Source of the DNA: Methanosphaera sp. ISO3-F5
GTDB taxonomy: Archaea; Methanobacteriota; Methanobacteria; Methanobacteriales; Methanobacteriaceae
DNA length: 64,000 nucleotides
Assembly (NCBI RefSeq): GCF_034480035.2
Contig: NZ_CP118753.2
Coordinates: forward strand, 1,156,389 to 1,220,388
Direction of reading: 5' to 3'
Shown here: positions 17,402 to 25,518 of the stretch, piece by piece
How positions within the stretch are numbered: position 1 is the stretch's first letter
How the letters are laid out: each line of letters opens with the position of its first letter
The notes under the pieces: generated by a model
What the model saw: the letters and a program-made list of their open reading frames with translations, nothing else
What the model was told of the DNA's origin: nothing
The model's database searches: none
Program-made: the position numbers and the translations under genes

Positions 17402-19054
17402 TGAATTAATTATTTCAAATTCCTCTAATTTTTCCATGAATAATTTTCTTTCTTTATATTTATTTTTCAAGACACTTATAACATTTTTAACGATAGGTGT
17501 ACTATTTTTATAAGTAATCATAATATTAAGATAATGAATAATTAAAGTATAACCTGATATATTCTTAGAATTCATAGCTTCTTTTAGAATAAACTTTTTA
17601 TAGACATCAAGTATTTTATCCGAATATCTATCACCAATACTGTTCTTATATTCTTCAAAAACTTCAATTCGACAGTTATTCAATATGTTTTCAAAGAGAT
17701 TATCATATTCTTTTTCATATAGGTACAAATGATTTAAGAATTCATACGCATAAGTTTCATCATAAAACTCGATTAATTCTTTTTTTTCAACAGTCCACTC
17801 TTCTGTTGTGCATAATTTCTTTAATTCTTCTATATAAGACATGTCTTTAATATTATAATCATAGAGTATGTTTTTTAATTCATCGATAGCATTTATTTTA
17901 TCATTTTTAATCTTATATAATTCAAATAGTAATAGGTTAGTTTCTAATGAATATGTGTCTCCATGAATTTCTTTACTTTCTAATAGTAATGATATGGCAT
18001 TGTCAATATTTTGTTTACCTATTTCTTCTTCTACCAGTAAATTCATTACATCTTCATTATTTCTGTATTTATATAAGAATTCTTCTTGATTTTTAGTAGG
18101 ATAATTTAACTTCTTCATAAGCTGATACTTGTTTAACAGTATACTGGAGGATAAATTATTTTCTTCCATTAAATTGTCTAAAACATGATCTAACTGTTTA
18201 TAATATTGTTGTTTAGTAAAGTTTGATAAGCAGATGCTTATAAAGAATGGTGTAATCTCTTCATTAAAATCATAAGAAATCTTATTCAACAAGTAATTAA
18301 GAACTTCTTCATTATCTTTATCTGATTGTACTGCAATAATTTTCTCAAGATAATAATTACAGCTACTTAAAATACTGTTTATATCAATATACTGTCCTAC
18401 ATTACTCTTATCGGATATTTTATCATAAATAATGTATAATAATTGTAGCACATACCCATATTCTCCTTTTTTATATAGCATACTGATCTTATCATCAATA
18501 AAACTCTTTAAATACCGGTTAAAAGGAGCTTCTTGATAGAAACCATTTTCATTATATAATTCAACTACGTCAATATTAAAAATGTTATCCAGCATACTTT
18601 CGTAATTATAGAAATCTTCAGGACTAAAGTCTTCCTGAAACTTGCTGATAAATTCTTCCATAAATTCTGAATCATTACAATATTTATCATATACAAATCT
18701 ACGTAGCTTGGTGTCATCAAGATTTTTTAATATGTCTGAAAATAATGTTAATTCGTTGAAGTTATCATCTAGGATGTTATTACGTGTATTATGTTCAATT
18801 TCTTCTTTTTTATAGAGTGTTGCAACCATGTGTTTACAATTAAAATCAGCATAACAGTATGGGCAGGTACAATATAATGAATCAATTTCATTATCTTTAA
18901 ATGTAATCTTTACTTCATAGATATTGGATTTAGATCCTTCAACTTTGCTGGTTATTGAATCATCGGTTAAAACAATGTCATAAACTTTATCTGAAATGTA
19001 GTAATTGTATCCTCTATCTAATCTGTCTTCATCAAATAATTCTTTCCAATTCAT
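17396..19054 (-). CDS. SWIM zinc-finger protein, 552 aa
   Basis: The N-terminal 80 residues hold a SWIM zinc finger, C62-x-C64-x8-C73-x-H75 (YCTCPYC...NCKHMVA), a DNA- or protein-binding module. The remaining 470 residues are helical, acidic and Leu/Tyr/Asn-rich, with repeat-like units (for example LNKYQLMKKLNYPTKNQEEFLYKY) that suggest TPR-like helical pairs. SWIM proteins with such tails are common in archaea and sometimes linked to helicases, but no helicase adjoins here. AGGTGC precedes ATG 19054. It overlaps the convergent crcB by six bases. Role unknown. Confidence 0.82.
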   Translation of the reverse strand: MNWKELFDEDRLDRGYNYYISDKVYDIVLTDDSITSKVEGSKSNIYEVKITFKDNEIDSLYCTCPYCYADFNCKHMVATLYKKEEIEHNTRNNILDDNFNELTLFSDILKNLDDTKLRRFVYDKYCNDSEFMEEFISKFQEDFSPEDFYNYESMLDNIFNIDVVELYNENGFYQEAPFNRYLKSFIDDKISMLYKKGEYGYVLQLLYIIYDKISDKSNVGQYIDINSILSSCNYYLEKIIAVQSDKDNEEVLNYLLNKISYDFNEEITPFFISICLSNFTKQQYYKQLDHVLDNLMEENNLSSSILLNKYQLMKKLNYPTKNQEEFLYKYRNNEDVMNLLVEEEIGKQNIDNAISLLLESKEIHGDTYSLETNLLLFELYKIKNDKINAIDELKNILYDYNIKDMSYIEELKKLCTTEEWTVEKKELIEFYDETYAYEFLNHLYLYEKEYDNLFENILNNCRIEVFEEYKNSIGDRYSDKILDVYKKFILKEAMNSKNISGYTLIIHYLNIMITYKNSTPIVKNVISVLKNKYKERKLFMEKLEEFEIINSL

Positions 19055-19121
19055 TATATTGCACCTAATATTTTCTTATATTAACATATATAGTTTTTTT
19101 TATGAAATATCTTTTTGAATA

Positions 19122-19568
19122 TTAGATGATTTTTAATGTAATTAATCCTAACTTATTTCTGTATCTGTCTACACTTTTTGGATGTAATTTGAAAATAACT
19201 TTATCTGCATTATTTAAATTATTAAAAAATTTCTTAGATAATGTAAATGAAGTAGTGGGAATTCTATCTTCTTTAATAGATTTTTTTCGTCTATAAATTA
19301 AGTTTACAGTAATATAAGTTACAGGTAATGATGGTTTAGTATCTGTAACTATAACTTGTCCATAAGTATTTTCTTCTTTAACTAAATATAATGAATCATC
19401 CTTAATGTTAAAGAATTCGTATAATTCTTGTGGAAAACTTGTGAAATAACTTATATAAGTTTTTTCTTGTCCAGATTTTGATTGGATTTTTCTTGAATCC
19501 TTATTAAGTTTTAAAATCCATTTAGTGGATATAATTCCTTCTTTAAAATTCTCTGATAATTGAATCAT
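19122..19568 (-). CDS. hypothetical protein, 148 aa
   Basis: A soluble, basic protein with mixed beta strands and no motif I recognise. The central part reads YFTSFPQELYEFFNIKDDSLYLV, and the end KVIFKLHPKSVDRYRNKLGLI. The start has AGGGAT six bases upstream, and this site overlaps the stop codon of the 40-residue gene just before it, so the two should be translationally coupled. Function unknown. Confidence 0.7.
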   Translation of the reverse strand: MIQLSENFKEGIISTKWILKLNKDSRKIQSKSGQEKTYISYFTSFPQELYEFFNIKDDSLYLVKEENTYGQVIVTDTKPSLPVTYITVNLIYRRKKSIKEDRIPTTSFTLSKKFFNNLNNADKVIFKLHPKSVDRYRNKLGLITLKII

Positions 19569-19575
19569 AATATCC

Positions 19576-19698
19576 CTAACATTGTGAAAATACTTTTAAA
19601 ATATTAATTGATTTATTCAAATCATTTCCATTGTTAAGTGTAATACTATCAGAATTTCTATTATTTAAGTCTCTTATATCTTTAAATTTATTCATCAT
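19576..19698 (-). CDS. small protein, 40 aa, coupled to the downstream gene
   Basis: A short frame starting MMNKFKDIRDLNNRNSDS and ending LKVFSQC. It is supported by AGAAGGAA upstream of the start codons (ATG 19698 or 19695) and by its stop, which overlaps the AGGGAT ribosome site of the 148-residue gene. No hydrophobic segment or known motif. It could be a small helical partner of the next protein or a leader peptide regulating it. Confidence 0.5.
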   Translation of the reverse strand: MMNKFKDIRDLNNRNSDSITLNNGNDLNKSINILKVFSQC

Positions 19699-20084
19699 AA
19701 CTTTTTCCTTCTAAATTTTAGTATAAGAGTAAATAATATAAAATAAGAAAATCGCTATGTTTATTAATACAAAATAATAAACTATTAAGCGTACATGTAA
19801 AAATGTATACCATAATTAAGGAATATTTCTAGTTTATATTACTCTTGTATACGCCAATACACAAGATAAGAATAATATATTCTAGATTTTATTCTTATTT
19901 TAGTTATTTACTACTTATTTTCTTAATATATTTTTAAAAGCATTTAAATCTTTTTTATAATTTTTAATATATCATAGGTTAATAATAAAAACTATAATTT
20001 TCCCTAACCGTGATAACAGAATTTCATTCTGTTTATATAATAAAATTTTAAAATTTTTAATTATCAAAGAAGGGAGGATTAAAG
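19699..20084. other. intergenic region with divergent promoters and a 5'-leader hairpin
   Basis: No gene is visible. It must hold the promoters of the minus-strand pair ending at 19698 and of the secreted protein at 20085. A perfect 7-bp stem, AACAGAA (20015-20021) and TTCTGTT (20027-20033) with a 5-base loop, lies about 50 bases ahead of the latter start and may be a leader hairpin or operator. An imperfect repeat, CTTGTATACG...ATACACAAG, is near 19850. Confidence 0.45.
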
Positions 20085-20513
20085 TTGGATAAAAAAATAT
20101 TATTAGGCTTGTTAGTGATATTTACGGTCATGATAGGATTATCAAGTGTAAATGCAGGACTATTTGATTTTGGAAGCAGCACCAATAATGATATAAATGT
20201 TTCAAATATTGAAATAGTTAACCAAGGTTATTCTATGTATGATGTTAATTGTGAAGTAACACCAAAAAAAGATTTTAACTACCTTGAAATGTATGTAATA
20301 TTCTATGATTCAAATAATGCAGTGGTAGATAAAAGCGTTATGGTATGGAATATTAATAACCCTACTAAAGATCAAGTTATAAAAGTATCAGGTAAAGCAT
20401 TTATGACTAACAATAATGTTGAACCAACAAGAGCTGAAGTATATATCACTGACTCTGTTGGAGATACTACACCAGAAAACGCAATATTTTCTCAAAATGT
20501 AACAATGAATTAA
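20085..20513 (+). CDS. secreted protein of unknown function, 142 aa
   Basis: A classical signal peptide (KKILLGLLVIFTVMIGLSSVNA, cleavage after Ala about residue 24) is followed by GLFDFGSS and a roughly 110-residue beta-rich domain: NDINVSNIEIVNQGYSMYD, a strand with LEMYVIFYDSNNAVV and VEPTRAEVYI. This pattern resembles FxLYD-type or immunoglobulin-like extracellular domains common in Methanobacteriales. The TTG start is chosen because GGGAGGA lies 7 bases upstream and no ATG is suitably placed. It is probably co-transcribed with the zinc-ribbon membrane gene 17 bases downstream. Confidence 0.75.
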   Translation: MDKKILLGLLVIFTVMIGLSSVNAGLFDFGSSTNNDINVSNIEIVNQGYSMYDVNCEVTPKKDFNYLEMYVIFYDSNNAVVDKSVMVWNINNPTKDQVIKVSGKAFMTNNNVEPTRAEVYITDSVGDTTPENAIFSQNVTMN

Positions 20514-20530
20514 ATAACTAAGGTGAAATG

Positions 20531-21010
20531 ATGAAAACATGTCCTCAATGTAAATCTAATAATGAAGACATTGCAAATCACTGTACTAACTGTGGATATA
20601 ACTTCGTACAAGAACAAAATAACCCTAATGCAGAAGTACAGAACATTCCTGATAAATACTCTGAAAATGAGTTAACAAATACTAATATGCAACAGAATAT
20701 TCCACAAAATAATGTTAACTATCAACAATACCAAAATCCTAATCAGGGATATAATAATCAGCAAGTCAGGCCTCAAAATCAAAAGAGCAAAGCTGTTGGA
20801 TTAATTTTAAACATATTAGTGGTAGGATTAGGTTATGCTTATGTGGGTAAGTGGGGTGAAGGAATAGTATTATTTGTAGTATATCTATTAATGTGGATTT
20901 TAGGTTTCGCATTATTGTTCCCATTTATTATAGCAATAGCATTATGGATTTACTCATTAATAAAAACTAATCAAATGATAGATAATTATAATAATGGACT
21001 TCCGTATTAA
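20531..21010 (+). CDS. zinc-ribbon membrane protein, TM2-like C-terminus
   Basis: An N-terminal zinc ribbon (CPQC...CTNCG, residues 4-22) is joined by a Gln/Asn/Pro-rich, disordered linker of about 70 residues to a C-terminal pair of hydrophobic helices. These hold GLGYAYVGKWGEGIVLF, the pattern shared with the small protein at 16672. Proteins of this layout (zinc ribbon plus linker plus TM2) are frequent in methanogens; their role is unknown. GGTGA sits just before tandem ATGs at 20528 and 20531; the second has the better spacing. Likely in one operon with the secreted protein upstream. Confidence 0.8.
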   Translation: MKTCPQCKSNNEDIANHCTNCGYNFVQEQNNPNAEVQNIPDKYSENELTNTNMQQNIPQNNVNYQQYQNPNQGYNNQQVRPQNQKSKAVGLILNILVVGLGYAYVGKWGEGIVLFVVYLLMWILGFALLFPFIIAIALWIYSLIKTNQMIDNYNNGLPY

Positions 21011-21139
21011 TTGTATGTGTATTAATTGTGTTATATGAAATATGTTTAATCTCTAACCTTTTTTATTATTTTTTTTTCAAAAAATATTTTTAATAGTATA
21101 AACATAAAAATTAATATAATTTATTTGGAGGATAATTTT

Positions 21140-21334
21140 ATGGTAGATGCAAATATGATTACTGGTTTGTTATCAAATGGTAAATTATCAGCTAGTGATA
21201 TAACAAAATTAGTAGGAGAAAAAAGTCCATTACCAGTTCCTGAAGCTATTGTTCAAGGATTACTTGATCAACTAGTTAGTCAAGGAAAAATAAATAAAAC
21301 TGAAGAAAATGGTGAAATGTATTATCATTTATGA
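21140..21334 (+). CDS. small winged-helix-like protein, 64 aa
   Basis: MITGLLSNGKLSASDITKLVG looks like two helices, and VPEAIVQGLLDQLVSQGKINKTE...YYHL like the recognition helix and wing of a winged-helix fold (DQLVSQGKI then a beta hairpin). It is too short for a sensor domain, so it may be a small DNA-binding or partner protein. ATG 21140 is chosen because GGAGGAT lies eight bases upstream. It is convergent with the CMD-family gene. Fold assignment is by pattern only. Confidence 0.65.
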   Translation: MVDANMITGLLSNGKLSASDITKLVGEKSPLPVPEAIVQGLLDQLVSQGKINKTEENGEMYYHL

Positions 21335-21341
21335 TAATTAT

Positions 21342-22106
21342 TCAATCTTTTTCTTTTTGTGTTTCTTTATATACTTCGTTTAGTATTGCTAATGCATTAT
21401 GTGTTCTTGGAAAGCCGATGTATGGTATTAATACTGTGATTACACTAACTAATTTTTCTATATTGTTTCCTAATTCTAGGTTGCCCTTTGCATGTATTCT
21501 TAATTGATTTTCACATCCTCTTAATGAGAGTATGTATGTGAATGACAGTAATTCTCTGTCATTGTCTGATAATCCTGTTCGTGTATAGAAGTCTCCGAAT
21601 GCATAGGATGATATGAAGTCCCATATGTGTTTTTGTCCTTCGGGGGTGTTTTCTATGTTATTGTCTATGAATTTTTTTCCAAAATTTCTTGTTTGAATTT
21701 CATATCCTTCCTGTAACCTATCCTCGTATTTAACTGTTGTTTGTGATGGTAATGGTAATTTAATCTTTTTCTCGTTAAATATTCTGTTAGTGATTTCAAA
21801 GAAGTCATATGTTTTTGATAGTCCAATGTATGCTAATGATTGGTACAGTATTTCTTTTATTTCTATAGGTGTGACACCTATATCAAGTGCTTTAATAATC
21901 ATCTTTTCATATAAATTATAGGACTGATTACTGACAAGACAAGCAATAATAACAATTAAACGCTCCCTATCACTAAGAACACTTTCATTTAAAACCTGTT
22001 TAGACACAAAATTATCAAGAATACACGTCAAATCAGGATCAGTTTCAACTAAAACAGAATCAAGATTTGAAATAATTTCTATATTTTCATTCATAATATA
22101 ACCCAT
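21342..22106 (-). CDS. carboxymuconolactone decarboxylase (CMD/AhpD-like) family protein, two domains
   Basis: Two tandem helical CMD units. The first has LSDRERLIVIIACLVSNQSYNLYEKMIIKALDIG and EIKEILYQSLAYIG. The second has LSDNDRELLSFTYILSLRGCENQLRIHAKGNLELG and VSVITVLIPYIGFP. The catalytic Cys pair of AhpD (ExxC..C..H) is not complete: the second unit keeps one Cys and the His, and the first has no CxxC. So it may act as a lactone-type or cofactor-dependent enzyme, or be non-redox. The start is ATG 22106 or ATG 22094; neither has a strong ribosome site. It is last in a likely minus-strand run with LOG, PIN-like and XRE genes. Confidence 0.85.
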   Translation of the reverse strand: MGYIMNENIEIISNLDSVLVETDPDLTCILDNFVSKQVLNESVLSDRERLIVIIACLVSNQSYNLYEKMIIKALDIGVTPIEIKEILYQSLAYIGLSKTYDFFEITNRIFNEKKIKLPLPSQTTVKYEDRLQEGYEIQTRNFGKKFIDNNIENTPEGQKHIWDFISSYAFGDFYTRTGLSDNDRELLSFTYILSLRGCENQLRIHAKGNLELGNNIEKLVSVITVLIPYIGFPRTHNALAILNEVYKETQKEKD

Positions 22107-22186
22107 AAAAGTTTTACTAATTAATAGATATGAATATTAAAATTAAAAAAAGTATCAATAAAAAAAAGATAGTTCCAATTAGAATA

Positions 22187-22717
22187 CTAAAAAAAATATT
22201 CCAATGTTTCCTGAACTGTTGTTGTAACAACAAAAAGATCATTATTACCAGAATCAACAAAACCTTCATCAATCATTTCATTCAACATATCCAACATCTT
22301 ATCAAAGAAATGATTATAATTAAAAATAATAATGGGCTTTTCATGTAATCTAAGTTTTTTAAGAGTTAAGACTTCAAAAAATTCATCTAAAGTACCAATA
22401 CCACCAGGAGTAACAAGAATACAATCAGAATTTTCTAGAAATTCCTTCTTCCTATCATCCATACCACTAGTAATAATTAATTTACTATAATCTTCAAATA
22501 AGTCCTCAAAATCACTCATCAATTCGGGATAAATAGAAATAATTTCACCATCATTATCATAAACTCCCCTGGCAACAGCACCCATAAGACCTTCAGCACC
22601 TCCACCAAAAACAAGACAATGTCCATGTTTTGCAATTTCAACACCTAAAGAATATCCAACTTCCAGAAAGTCCTTGTCAATGTTTCTGCTTCCAGCACCA
22701 AATAAACAAATTCTCAT
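22187..22717 (-). CDS. LOG family protein (TIGR00730-type phosphoribohydrolase)
   Basis: A Rossmann-fold protein of the family long mislabelled lysine decarboxylase. Some members (plant LOG) hydrolyse nucleoside 5'-monophosphates such as cytokinin ribotides to free base and ribose 5-phosphate. Signatures are MRICLFGAGSRNID at the start, GHCLVFGGGAEGLMGAVARG near residue 35 and VTPGGIGTLDEFFEVLT near 105 (PGGxGTxxE), which bind the phosphate and catalyse. Around 176 residues is normal. ATG 22717 is used, with GGCGAT ahead; an in-frame GTG lies 12 bases upstream. It starts 16 bases after the PIN-like gene, so an operon is likely. Substrate unknown here. Confidence 0.88.
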   Translation of the reverse strand: MRICLFGAGSRNIDKDFLEVGYSLGVEIAKHGHCLVFGGGAEGLMGAVARGVYDNDGEIISIYPELMSDFEDLFEDYSKLIITSGMDDRKKEFLENSDCILVTPGGIGTLDEFFEVLTLKKLRLHEKPIIIFNYNHFFDKMLDMLNEMIDEGFVDSGNNDLFVVTTTVQETLEYFF

Positions 22718-22732
22718 ATAAATCGCCACAGT

Positions 22733-23257
22733 TTAAGTTTCTTTTAATAGCAACTGGTCAAAATTTATTGTCATATACTTCTTAGAATTTATTGAAAGAT
22801 TATCCAATAGTAACTGAGCCTCATCGATAGTTATAATATTATCATTATATTCATTAATAATAAAATCACTAATTTGCACAGATTCAATATTAAACTCATT
22901 GAAATTATCATTATTTCTATTAGATAATATTGTTAACTTATTATATTTTGCAATTGTTATTGCCGCAGATTCAAGTTTTCCCCGTGATTTACATTCAATA
23001 CCCTTAATTAATTTCTTATATAATAGGAATTCATCTGATTCAACTTCAAAATCTTCTAGTATAATGAACTTATTTTTTAATAATTTTTTTATAGATTTTT
23101 GTAAATCTTCACCCATTTTACATTTAAATTCATCATATACAATTTGAGGAATCACTATATTTGAAAAAATCTTTGTTAAAATTTTATTATCTGCCATTAA
23201 TAATGAATACAAACAATCAAACTCATAAATTAATAGTTTATTCTTCAATCTAATCAA
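22733..23257 (-). CDS. PIN-like domain protein (putative toxin)
   Basis: About 174 residues. Early residues LLIYEFDCLYSLLMADN carry the first acidic position. VIPQIVYDEFKCKMG gives a conserved Glu. SRGKLESAAITIAKYNKLTILSNRNND is the G-x-x-E-x-A-x-x-x-A ... S-N-x-x-x-D layout of PIN ribonucleases in the DUF3368/COG2405 style. PIN toxins cut RNA in a Mg2+-dependent way. The gene begins 10 bases after the XRE/ImmA-type gene, an arrangement typical of toxin-antitoxin pairs. The start is TTG 23257 or TTG 23248, the latter better spaced from GGATGA. Assignment is by motif and context; the nuclease could be inactive. Confidence 0.65.
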   Translation of the reverse strand: MIRLKNKLLIYEFDCLYSLLMADNKILTKIFSNIVIPQIVYDEFKCKMGEDLQKSIKKLLKNKFIILEDFEVESDEFLLYKKLIKGIECKSRGKLESAAITIAKYNKLTILSNRNNDNFNEFNIESVQISDFIINEYNDNIITIDEAQLLLDNLSINSKKYMTINFDQLLLKET

Positions 23258-23267
23258 TCATCCGTAA

Positions 23268-24323
23268 TTAATTATATACTAAATTATCATAAAATCCATC
23301 AATTAATAATTCATTCATTTTACTTTCACTAATTAAATCATTTTCATAAGTTTTATTAACCAGCTTAATATAATTGCCTAAGATCATGTTTTTATCTTCG
23401 GAATAAGGTTGATACAGTTTTAAATCATATCCTCTTAATTCAGCATTATACATAATATCAGGACTGAATTCTTCAGCAGTACGTTCACTTATTTTACCTA
23501 AAGTCTTCAATCGTCTAAGCATAGCTCGATGACTTATTTGGAAGTATTGTTCTGCTTGTATAACATCATCCAATGTCCATTCTGTAATATTATTTTCTAT
23601 TTCAAAATTATATAATGCACCATTACTCATTAATAATGATGATGCAAAAATGTCAGCTTTCTTTTCTATTTCATCATTCTTATGGTCTATATCACAGTTA
23701 ATGAATTCATCATCATATTTTAAATGGTATATTTCATGGGCTAAAGTAAATCTTTGTCTTCCTAGGGGATGTCTTGAGTTGATAAAGATTATATTCTGGT
23801 TTTTAGTTTTAATAGAAGATCCGCTAAGATTATCTTCTGTTTCAAAGAAACATATTGTTACATTATTTATTTTTTCAAGAACTACCCTAAAAATGTCAAT
23901 AGGAGTATATTCATCAATTTTCCATAATTTCCTACAAATTGCTGCTTTTTCATATAATTCAAGATAGTCTTCATCAAATTCTTCATTATTATTTGTTAAA
24001 CTTTCTGTTTTGTCTGCTAAAAATTCAATATTTCTGATAATCTTATTCATATTAGCTATTGTATCTAAATTTAGATTTTCGACATTAGACCTGAATGCAA
24101 TGTTATGTTTTGTTTCATCTTTTATTCCAGATGTAATATATTCTTCATCACAATTATATAATTGACATAATTTTTCTAATGAAGATACTTTTAGTTTTCT
24201 CTGATTATTTTCTAATTTAGCTATTTGACCTTGTTGGAAGTCAAGATATTTAGCTATTTGTTTTTGCGTAAAATGATGAGATTTACGTAAAAGTTTGAGT
24301 CTATCGCCGATAGTTTCAGTCAT
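23268..24323 (-). CDS. XRE-family regulator fused to ImmA/IrrE-type metallopeptidase (COG2856)
   Basis: Residues 6-60 form an XRE/Cro helix-turn-helix (GDRLKLLRKSHHFTQKQIAKYLDFQQGQIAKLE). A linker follows, then an ImmA/IrrE peptidase with FTLAHEIYHLKYD (HExxH zinc motif, about residue 197), a helix with EKKADIFASSLLM that gives the third ligand Glu, and HRAMLRRLKTLGKIS. In phage and toxin-antitoxin systems such proteins repress a promoter and cleave a repressor or antitoxin. GGAGG precedes ATG 24323. It is followed after 10 bases by a PIN-like gene, suggesting a two-gene regulator/nuclease module, and is divergent from an exonuclease gene. Confidence 0.88.
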   Translation of the reverse strand: MTETIGDRLKLLRKSHHFTQKQIAKYLDFQQGQIAKLENNQRKLKVSSLEKLCQLYNCDEEYITSGIKDETKHNIAFRSNVENLNLDTIANMNKIIRNIEFLADKTESLTNNNEEFDEDYLELYEKAAICRKLWKIDEYTPIDIFRVVLEKINNVTICFFETEDNLSGSSIKTKNQNIIFINSRHPLGRQRFTLAHEIYHLKYDDEFINCDIDHKNDEIEKKADIFASSLLMSNGALYNFEIENNITEWTLDDVIQAEQYFQISHRAMLRRLKTLGKISERTAEEFSPDIMYNAELRGYDLKLYQPYSEDKNMILGNYIKLVNKTYENDLISESKMNELLIDGFYDNLVYN

Positions 24324-24416
24324 ATTGAAACCTCCATAATAATAAATACTTTAATATATATGTATGGAATATATAGTATAAATAATTATTTAAGGCCTTA
24401 TTCCAGGAGTAACATT
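24324..24416. promoter_or_regulatory. divergent promoter region of the XRE and exonuclease genes
   Basis: 93 bases hold back-to-back ribosome sites, GGAGG for the minus gene and AGGAGT for the plus gene. Between them lies an AATATATATGTATGGAATATATAGTATAAATA stretch, summarised as several overlapping TATA boxes readable on both strands. The XRE protein is likely to bind here, since such regulators usually control their own divergent promoter. No clear long palindrome is visible. Confidence 0.45.
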
Positions 24417-25382
24417 ATGGATAAATTTGTAGTACTTGATATAGAAAGTCCAAACACTTATTTTAATTCGGTATCAGCTATAGGTATAATAATAGTTGAA
24501 AATAACAAAATAACTGATAAAATATATAGTTTAATCAATCCAGAAGATGAATTTGAGGAAGATATTATTGAACTCACTGGCATAACACAGGAAATGGTTG
24601 AAGATAAACCTACATTCAATGAATTTTGGCCAGAAATAGAAGAACTACTAGTAACTAATACTATTATTGGACATAATATAACATATGATTTAACTGTTAT
24701 CTCTAATTCATTAGAAAATTATAATATCAATGTTCCAGATTTTAAATATATTTGCACCTATAAATTATCTTATAATCTTCTGAAACTGGAAGCATATTCA
24801 TTAGAATATATTATGAATCAATTAAATTATGATTATGATGCACATAATGCATTAGCTGATGCAGAAGCAGCATATTACTTATATAAACATCTGGATAATT
24901 TACAAAAAATAACACCAATTAATCAGAAAATTTTCTGTAATAAAGACAAGAATAGCAGTATAAACGAAAAATTATATCCAAATATAAATGAATTATATGG
25001 TATGATACTAGAATTCAGATATAAAGAAAAAATAACAGAAAATCAGATAAATCTCTTCAAAGAATGGATAAATAAAAATAAGGAATATTCGGATATTAAA
25101 GAAATAAAGAATATAATCATCAGATTAAATAGCATAATAACAAAGAATACACTAAACAAAGAAGATAAAATAAATATTTCAACAATAGTTACTAGTGTAA
25201 ACAAATCCAAAAAATATTCCAATGAAGAACTTAATTTACAAGTTTTAATAGGAATAATAAAAATGTATAAATGTAGCAAAGAAAATAATACTGATGAAAA
25301 AGAATTTTTAAAAAAATGGTTAACATATTATACATTACCTAACTCAATTAATGCCTCTATTCTACTTAAATCACTGAATTAA
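24417..25382 (+). CDS. DnaQ-like 3'-5' exonuclease (DEDDh), 321 aa
   Basis: The N-terminal 160 residues hold all DEDDh catalytic positions: D8 and E10 (VVLDIES), D91 (NITYDL) and H143-x4-D148 (HNALADAEA). The fold resembles the epsilon exonuclease of DNA polymerase III. The C-terminal 150 residues are Lys/Asn/Ile-rich helices of unknown function, ending in a TerB-like run (EWINKNKEY...LVLIGIIKMYK). Such exonucleases with extra domains act in repair or in nucleic-acid defence. ATG 24417 is chosen because AGGAGT precedes it; an earlier in-frame start has no ribosome site. It is divergent from the XRE/ImmA-PIN genes, which hints at a shared module. Confidence 0.85.
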   Translation: MDKFVVLDIESPNTYFNSVSAIGIIIVENNKITDKIYSLINPEDEFEEDIIELTGITQEMVEDKPTFNEFWPEIEELLVTNTIIGHNITYDLTVISNSLENYNINVPDFKYICTYKLSYNLLKLEAYSLEYIMNQLNYDYDAHNALADAEAAYYLYKHLDNLQKITPINQKIFCNKDKNSSINEKLYPNINELYGMILEFRYKEKITENQINLFKEWINKNKEYSDIKEIKNIIIRLNSIITKNTLNKEDKINISTIVTSVNKSKKYSNEELNLQVLIGIIKMYKCSKENNTDEKEFLKKWLTYYTLPNSINASILLKSLN

Positions 25383-25518
25383 TTATCTTTACTCAAAATA
25401 TAAGTTATATGATATTCAAATATAAATATAAATGTTATATTGATTTTATTATAATTTACTTTATTGAAACTTTAAATTATTCAATAAATAGCATATTTTT
25501 ATAATTTGGTGATTTTAT

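Noticed and set aside
25383-25518. Purine riboswitch before the NCS2 permease
   Set aside because: No paired three-way junction or conserved UAUA...loop segments; only AT-rich promoter sequence and GGTGAT.
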